From the NCBI GenBank assembly GCA_029264225.1, contig JARICB010000399.1:1-9039 (forward strand): a DNA stretch of 9,039 nt, written 5' to 3'. The notes under the pieces are model-generated. The model made no database searches. It saw only the letters and a list, made by a program, of their open reading frames with translations, and was not told where the DNA came from. The position numbers and the translations under genes were made by a program. This DNA is from Nocardioides sp. Its GTDB lineage: Bacteria; Actinomycetota; Actinomycetes; Propionibacteriales; Nocardioidaceae. Every line of letters starts with the position of its first letter. Within the stretch, counting starts at the first letter, position 1. Shown here piece after piece: positions 5,869 to 9,039 of this stretch.

Positions 5869-6411
5869 ATGTCGCGTATTGGCAAGCTCCCCATCACGGT
5901 CCCGTCCGGTGTCGATGTCGCCATCGACCAGGCCACGGTCACCGTCAAGGGCCCCAAGGGGACCCTGAATCACACCATCGCTTCACCTATCGTGGTTACC
6001 AAGGGCGAGGACGGGATCCTTGAGGTCACGCGCCCCGACGACCACCGCGACAGCCGCTCGCTGCACGGACTCACCCGCACCCTGATCAACAACATGGTGG
6101 TGGGCGTGACCGAGGGCTACGAGAAGAAGCTCGAGATCGTGGGCGTGGGTTACCGCGTGCTGCCCAAGGGCGCTACGCAGCTCGAGTTCCAGCTCGGCTA
6201 CTCGCACCCGATCGTCTTCGACGCCCCCGAAGGCATTACCTTCACCACCGAGGGCCCGACCAAGCTCGGCGTCGTCGGCATCGACAAGCAACTCGTGGGC
6301 GAGACTGCGGCCAAGATCCGCAAGCTGCGCAAGCCCGAGCCCTACAAGGGCAAGGGCGTGCGATACGCCGGCGAGCTGGTCCGCCGCAAGGTCGGAAAGG
6401 CCGGTAAGTGA
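5869..6411 (+). CDS. rplF: 50S ribosomal protein L6
   Basis: L6 lies near the factor-binding stalk base and the sarcin-ricin loop and consists of two similar alpha-beta domains. The 180 residues are standard. Residues 1-12 ([12 protein letters not shown]) are typical. Domain 1 carries [14 protein letters not shown]; the linker and domain 2 include [16 protein letters not shown] and the C-terminal signature [16 protein letters not shown] (154-169) before a basic tail. AAGGAG (5854-5859) lies nine bases before the ATG in a 30-base gap after rpsH. One base separates it from rplR. Confidence 0.99.
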   Translation: MSRIGKLPITVPSGVDVAIDQATVTVKGPKGTLNHTIASPIVVTKGEDGILEVTRPDDHRDSRSLHGLTRTLINNMVVGVTEGYEKKLEIVGVGYRVLPKGATQLEFQLGYSHPIVFDAPEGITFTTEGPTKLGVVGIDKQLVGETAAKIRKLRKPEPYKGKGVRYAGELVRRKVGKAGK

Positions 6412-6412
6412 C

Positions 6413-6796
6413 ATGGCGATCTCGCTATCCAACAACAAGCACACCGCAGCGCGCGTCAAGGCGCGCCTGCGACGTCAGGTCCGTGGTCGCAAGCGCGTCT
6501 CCGGTACTGCCGAGCGTCCGCGCCTCGTCGTCACCAAGTCGGCCAAGCATCTCTCCGCCCAGGTCGTGGACGACCTGCAGGGAGCCACGCTGGCCTACGC
6601 CTCCACCATGGAGGCCGACCTGCGCGCCAACTCGGGTGACAAGACTGCCAAGGCAAAGCTGGTCGGCGAACTTGTCGCCGAGCGGGCCAAGGCAGCTGGC
6701 ATCGACGGGGTCGTCTTCGACCGCGCCGGCAACAAGTACCACGGCCGCATTGCGGCCCTTGCAGACGCCGCCCGTGAGGGCGGATTGTCGTTCTGA
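6413..6796 (+). CDS. rplR: 50S ribosomal protein L18
   Basis: L18 binds 5S rRNA and helps place it, with L5, in the central protuberance. The 127 residues start with the basic helix region [25 protein letters not shown], followed by [25 protein letters not shown]; the C-terminus is [32 protein letters not shown], the family hallmark. AAAGG (6396-6400), at the end of rplF, is a rather distant ribosome-binding site (12 bases), so translation probably relies partly on coupling across the one-base gap. Confidence 0.98.
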   Translation: MAISLSNNKHTAARVKARLRRQVRGRKRVSGTAERPRLVVTKSAKHLSAQVVDDLQGATLAYASTMEADLRANSGDKTAKAKLVGELVAERAKAAGIDGVVFDRAGNKYHGRIAALADAAREGGLSF

Positions 6797-6832
6797 TCGC
6801 AACCACAGAAACGTATTGAGGAGAAGAGTCTC

Positions 6833-7465
6833 ATGAGCGGAGCCCAGCGCGGACAGCGCAGTGGCGAGCGCCAGGGTGGCGGCGGTCGCGGACGCGACGG
6901 TCGTGGCCAAGGTGCCGAGAAGACCGCCTACATCGAGCGCGTCGTTGCGATCAACCGAGTCGCCAAGGTCGTCAAGGGTGGTCGTCGCTTCAGCTTCACC
7001 GCCCTCGTGATCGTCGGCGATGGCGACGGTATGGTCGGCGTCGGCTACGGCAAGGCGAAGGAAGTCCCCGCAGCGATCGCCAAGGGTGTCGAGGAGGCGA
7101 AGAAGCAGTTCTTCCGCGTTCCCCGCATCCAGGGCACCATCCCGCACCCGGTGCAGGGCGAGAAGGCCGCAGGCGTTGTCATGCTGCGGCCCGCCTCACC
7201 TGGTACCGGTGTGATCGCCGGTGGTCCGGTGCGCGCCGTACTCGAGTGCGCCGGCATCCACGACGTGCTCAGCAAGTCGTTGGGTTCCTCCAACCAGATC
7301 AACATCGTCCACGCAACCGTGGCGGCGCTGAAGATGCTGGAAGAGCCCGAGGCAGTGGCCGCTCGTCGCGGTCTCTCCGTCGAGCACGTCACCCCGGCCG
7401 CGATCCTTCGGGCTCGCGAGGTCGGCAAGGCTGAGGCTGCGGCCGCTGCGGGGGTTTCCTCCTGA
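6833..7465 (+). CDS. rpsE: 30S ribosomal protein S5
   Basis: S5 sits on the 30S solvent side near the mRNA entry and the decoding centre and contributes to fidelity. At 210 residues it is longer than E. coli S5 (167). The first 28 residues form a Gly/Arg/Gln-rich, low-complexity extension, a common actinobacterial trait. The double-stranded-RNA-binding-like S5 domain begins at [20 protein letters not shown] (residues 34-53), the loop in which E. coli spectinomycin-resistance changes map, and continues through [19 protein letters not shown]. The C-terminal domain has [20 protein letters not shown]. An Ala-rich tail closes it. GGAG (6820-6823) lies nine bases upstream, in a 36-base gap. The stop overlaps rpmD by one base. 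Confidence 0.99.
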   Translation: MSGAQRGQRSGERQGGGGRGRDGRGQGAEKTAYIERVVAINRVAKVVKGGRRFSFTALVIVGDGDGMVGVGYGKAKEVPAAIAKGVEEAKKQFFRVPRIQGTIPHPVQGEKAAGVVMLRPASPGTGVIAGGPVRAVLECAGIHDVLSKSLGSSNQINIVHATVAALKMLEEPEAVAARRGLSVEHVTPAAILRAREVGKAEAAAAAGVSS

Positions 7466-7647
7466 TGGCACAGCTCAAGGTCCAACAGCACAGGTCCACG
7501 ATCGGCTGCAAGGCCAACCAGCGCGAGACCCTGCGTTCACTCGGTCTCAAGCGCATTGGTGACGTGGTCGTCAAGGAGGACCGCCCGGAGATCCGGGGCA
7601 TGGTCCAGACCGTCCGTCACCTGGTGACGGTCGAGGAGGTCGACTGA
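7465..7647 (+). CDS. rpmD: 50S ribosomal protein L30
   Basis: L30 is a small large-subunit protein; its 60 residues match the family. The motif [20 protein letters not shown] (11-30) and the ending [14 protein letters not shown] are diagnostic. The ATG shares one base with the rpsE stop (TGATG, 7463-7467). No Shine-Dalgarno-like purine tract lies in the 15 bases before it; the sequence is instead pyrimidine-rich (TTTCCTCCTG), so it probably depends on re-initiation by ribosomes finishing rpsE. One base separates its stop from rplO. Confidence 0.98.
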   Translation: MAQLKVQQHRSTIGCKANQRETLRSLGLKRIGDVVVKEDRPEIRGMVQTVRHLVTVEEVD

Positions 7648-7648
7648 C

Positions 7649-8089
7649 ATGACGCTCAAGTTGCATCACCTGCGTCCGGCTCCCGGCGCCAAGACTGCCA
7701 AGACCCGCGTAGGTCGCGGTGAGGGTTCCAAGGGTAAGACTGCTGGTCGCGGTACCAAGGGCACCAAGGCCCGCTACCAGGTCCCAGCCGCCTTCGAGGG
7801 TGGTCAGATGCCGCTCCACATGCGTCTGCCCAAGCTCAAGGGTTTCAAGAACCCGTTCAAGGTCGAGTTCCAGGTCGTCAACCTCGACAAGCTGAGCGAG
7901 CTCTTCCCGCAGGGTGGGGCCGTCTCGGTCGAGGATCTGGTCGCCAAGGGCGCGGTTCGCAAGTCCCAGCCGGTCAAGGTCCTGGGTCAGGGCGACATCA
8001 CTGTCGCTGTCCAGATCAACGCTCAGGCCTTCTCGGGCTCCGCCAAGGAGAAGATCGAGGCAGCCGGCGGCACCACCACGGTGGTCTGA
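7649..8089 (+). CDS. rplO: 50S ribosomal protein L15
   Basis: L15 threads a long basic N-terminal arm through 23S rRNA and is a late assembly protein. The 146 residues open with [20 protein letters not shown], then a Gly/Lys/Arg-rich arm ([21 protein letters not shown], in part), then [15 protein letters not shown] and the C-terminal core [27 protein letters not shown] full AGGAGG (7634-7639), inside the end of rpmD, lies nine bases before the ATG. It is the last ribosomal protein gene before a 194-base gap and secY. Confidence 0.98.
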   Translation: MTLKLHHLRPAPGAKTAKTRVGRGEGSKGKTAGRGTKGTKARYQVPAAFEGGQMPLHMRLPKLKGFKNPFKVEFQVVNLDKLSELFPQGGAVSVEDLVAKGAVRKSQPVKVLGQGDITVAVQINAQAFSGSAKEKIEAAGGTTTVV

Positions 8090-8111
8090 GGACCATTCGT
8101 ACACGTCAGCA

Positions 8112-8156
8112 ACGCGGCCCGGTCGCACAGTGGAAACTGTGTGGCCGGGCCTGCGT
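8112..8156 (+). terminator. Strong 16+4 bp hairpin with GGAA loop after rplO, no U-tract
   Basis: Bases 8116-8131 (GGCCCGGTCGCACAGT) pair with 8136-8151 (ACTGTGTGGCCGGGCC) to give 16 uninterrupted pairs, two of them G-U, over a GGAA tetraloop of the GNRA class. Past one bulged T (8152), ACGC (8112-8115) pairs with GCGT (8153-8156) for four more. It starts 23 bases after the rplO stop. The following bases, GTTCACCGGGGG, have no T-run. Actinobacteria are reported to use some hairpin terminators lacking a U-tract, so this is most likely an end or partial end of the spc transcript; a read-through attenuator or processing signal ahead of secY is the alternative. Confidence 0.65.
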
Positions 8157-8187
8157 GTTCACCGGGGGAGCCCATCCGGGGCTGCAC

Positions 8188-8196
8188 TGTTAGGAT
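8188..8196 (+). promoter_or_regulatory. Possible extended -10 promoter for secY
   Basis: TGTTAGGAT combines a TGn extension (8188-8190) with TAGGAT (8191-8196), which fits the TAnnnT -10 pattern of the main actinobacterial sigma factor. No convincing -35 hexamer is seen at the usual distance, as is common for extended -10 promoters. Transcription would start near 8203, leaving an 80-base leader before the secY GTG. It lies after the strong 8112-8156 hairpin, a sensible place for a fresh promoter. The motif is short and unverified. Confidence 0.4.
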
Positions 8197-8202
8197 TCGC
8201 CG

Positions 8203-8218
8203 GGCTCTCGCAAGAGCC
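8203..8218 (+). promoter_or_regulatory. Hairpin near the predicted 5' end of the secY transcript
   Basis: GGCTCT (8203-8208) and AGAGCC (8213-8218) form six perfect pairs over CGCA. The stem begins almost exactly where the 8188-8196 box would start transcription, so it could be a 5'-end stabilising hairpin. The GCCGGGC at 8199-8205 is also a direct repeat of the right arm of the big hairpin (8144-8150), so the left arm of that hairpin could instead pair here. Confidence 0.4.
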
Positions 8219-8233
8219 ATCGAGGCAATCATC

Positions 8234-8262
8234 TGCCGGACCAGGTCCTACCTGGCTCGGCA
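8234..8262 (+). promoter_or_regulatory. 12-pair hairpin upstream of the secY ribosome-binding site
   Basis: TGCCGG (8234-8239) pairs with TCGGCA (8257-8262), including one G-U, and after a single A/C mismatch CCAGGT (8241-8246) pairs with ACCTGG (8250-8255) over a three-base CCT loop. It ends ten bases before AGAGG, the secY ribosome-binding site at 8274-8278, leaving that site unpaired. Position and strength suggest a leader element controlling secY translation or mRNA stability. Confidence 0.45.
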
Positions 8263-8283
8263 TAGTTCACGAAAGAGGATCTT

Positions 8284-9039
8284 GTGCTCAGCGCGTTCGC
8301 TAACGCTTTCCGCACGCCGGACCTGCGGCGCAAGCTGCTCTTCGTCCTGCTGATCATCATGATCTTCCGGCTCGGCTCCCAGGTGCCGACTCCCGGGGTC
8401 CAGGTCGCCAACGTTCAGGCGTGTCTGGCCGACGTCGAGTCGCAGGGCCTCTATCAGCTCGTGAACCTGTTCTCAGGTGGGGCGCTGCTCCAGCTCTCGG
8501 TGTTCGCGCTGGGGATCATGCCCTACATCACCGCCAGCATCATTCTGCAGTTGCTCGTCGTGGTGATCCCACGACTCGAGGCACTGAAGAAGGAGGGCCA
8601 GGCCGGTCAGACCAAGATCACCCAGTACACCCGCTACCTCACCCTCGGGCTCGCGCTTCTCCAAGCCACCGGCATCGTGGCGTTGGCCCGTTCGGGCAAC
8701 CTTCTCCAGGGCTGCAATCGCGACCTGCTGCACAGTGACAGCACGGCGACCTTCCTGACCATGGTGATCACCATGACCGCAGGCACGGCCGTCATCATGT
8801 GGCTCGGTGAACTGATCACCGATAGGGGTATCGGCAACGGTATGTCGATCCTGATCTTTACCCAGGTCGTCGCGACCTTCCCGGCCTCGTTGTGGAAGGT
8901 GCAGACCTCCGAAGGCTGGGTCGTGTTCGGAGTGGTCATGGTCATCGGGCTGGTCCTGGTGGCTGCCGTCATCTTCATCGAGCAGGCTCAGCGACGCATC
9001 CCCGTGCAGTACGCCCGGCGCATGGTCGGGCGCAAGATG
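8284..9039 (+). CDS. secY: Preprotein translocase subunit SecY, N-terminal part (cut by window edge)
   Basis: SecY is the channel of the SecYEG translocon in the cytoplasmic membrane, exporting and inserting proteins with SecA or the ribosome. The first 252 residues are visible, of roughly 430 usual for the family, and the frame is open to the end. The GTG start gives MLSAFANAFRTPDLRRKLLF, and AGAGG (8274-8278) lies five bases upstream. Transmembrane segment 1 covers about residues 18-34. The SecY signature LGIMPYITASIILQLL is at 76-91, and a second one, WLGELITDRGIGNGMSILI, at 173-191; further hydrophobic segments lie at about 116-134, 155-174 and 210-232. It has its own leader with hairpins and a possible promoter. 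The cytosolic loops carrying the conserved SecA/ribosome contact Arg lie beyond the window. Confidence 0.97.
   Translation, partial: MLSAFANAFRTPDLRRKLLFVLLIIMIFRLGSQVPTPGVQVANVQACLADVESQGLYQLVNLFSGGALLQLSVFALGIMPYITASIILQLLVVVIPRLEALKKEGQAGQTKITQYTRYLTLGLALLQATGIVALARSGNLLQGCNRDLLHSDSTATFLTMVITMTAGTAVIMWLGELITDRGIGNGMSILIFTQVVATFPASLWKVQTSEGWVVFGVVMVIGLVLVAAVIFIEQAQRRIPVQYARRMVGRKM

Noticed and set aside
7914..8303. 129-codon + strand frame bridging the rplO end and the secY start
   Set aside because: It begins in rplO out of frame, has no ribosome-binding site at any plausible start, is Ser/Arg/Pro-rich without a fold, and overlaps the secY start. It is a frame shadow extended by a stop-poor leader.
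1..9039. Mobile elements, CRISPR arrays, tRNA/rRNA genes, defence or biosynthetic genes
   Set aside because: None seen. Coding genes fill the window except for three gaps under 200 bases, order is canonical, and codon use looks even throughout, so there is no sign of inserted or foreign DNA.

Overview
This window is a continuous stretch of the S10 and spc ribosomal-protein gene clusters of a high-GC Gram-positive bacterium. It runs from the 3' end of rplD to the first half of secY. High G+C with G/C-ending codons, the actinobacterial forms of L16, S8 and S5, the long Ala/Pro/Arg tail on S3 and the zinc-binding (C+) S14 all point to Actinomycetota. The protein texts feel closest to Nocardioides and relatives (Propionibacteriales), but that placement is from memory and not searched. 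Every gene is on the + strand.

Layout: rplD (tail only), rplW, rplB, rpsS, rplV, rpsC, rplP, rpmC and rpsQ form the end of the S10 cluster (1-3738). After a 115-base gap come rplN, rplX, rplE and rpsZ (3854-5343). After an 87-base gap come rpsH, rplF, rplR, rpsE, rpmD and rplO (5431-8089). A 194-base gap then leads to secY (8284 to the window end). The gene order is the same as the classical E. coli S10-spc order, with nothing inserted, lost or broken. Most neighbours overlap by 1 or 4 bases or lie within a few bases of each other, which implies polycistronic transcription and translational coupling. The products assemble into both ribosomal subunits. SecY, the membrane channel, is encoded next to the proteins that build the exit-tunnel rim (L23, L22, L24, L29).

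No unknown protein system is present; the coding part is textbook. The less-explained content is in the three gaps. The rpsQ-rplN gap has two hairpins with a competing long-range pairing and not one TA dinucleotide, so no recognisable -10 box. The rpsZ-rpsH gap has a tandem hexamer, a possible 14-codon leader ORF whose stop overlaps the rpsH start, and a small hairpin against that start. The rplO-secY gap has a very strong 16+4 bp hairpin with no U-tract, an extended -10-like box and two further hairpins before a GTG start. These are proposals read by eye; no folding, comparative or transcript data were available.
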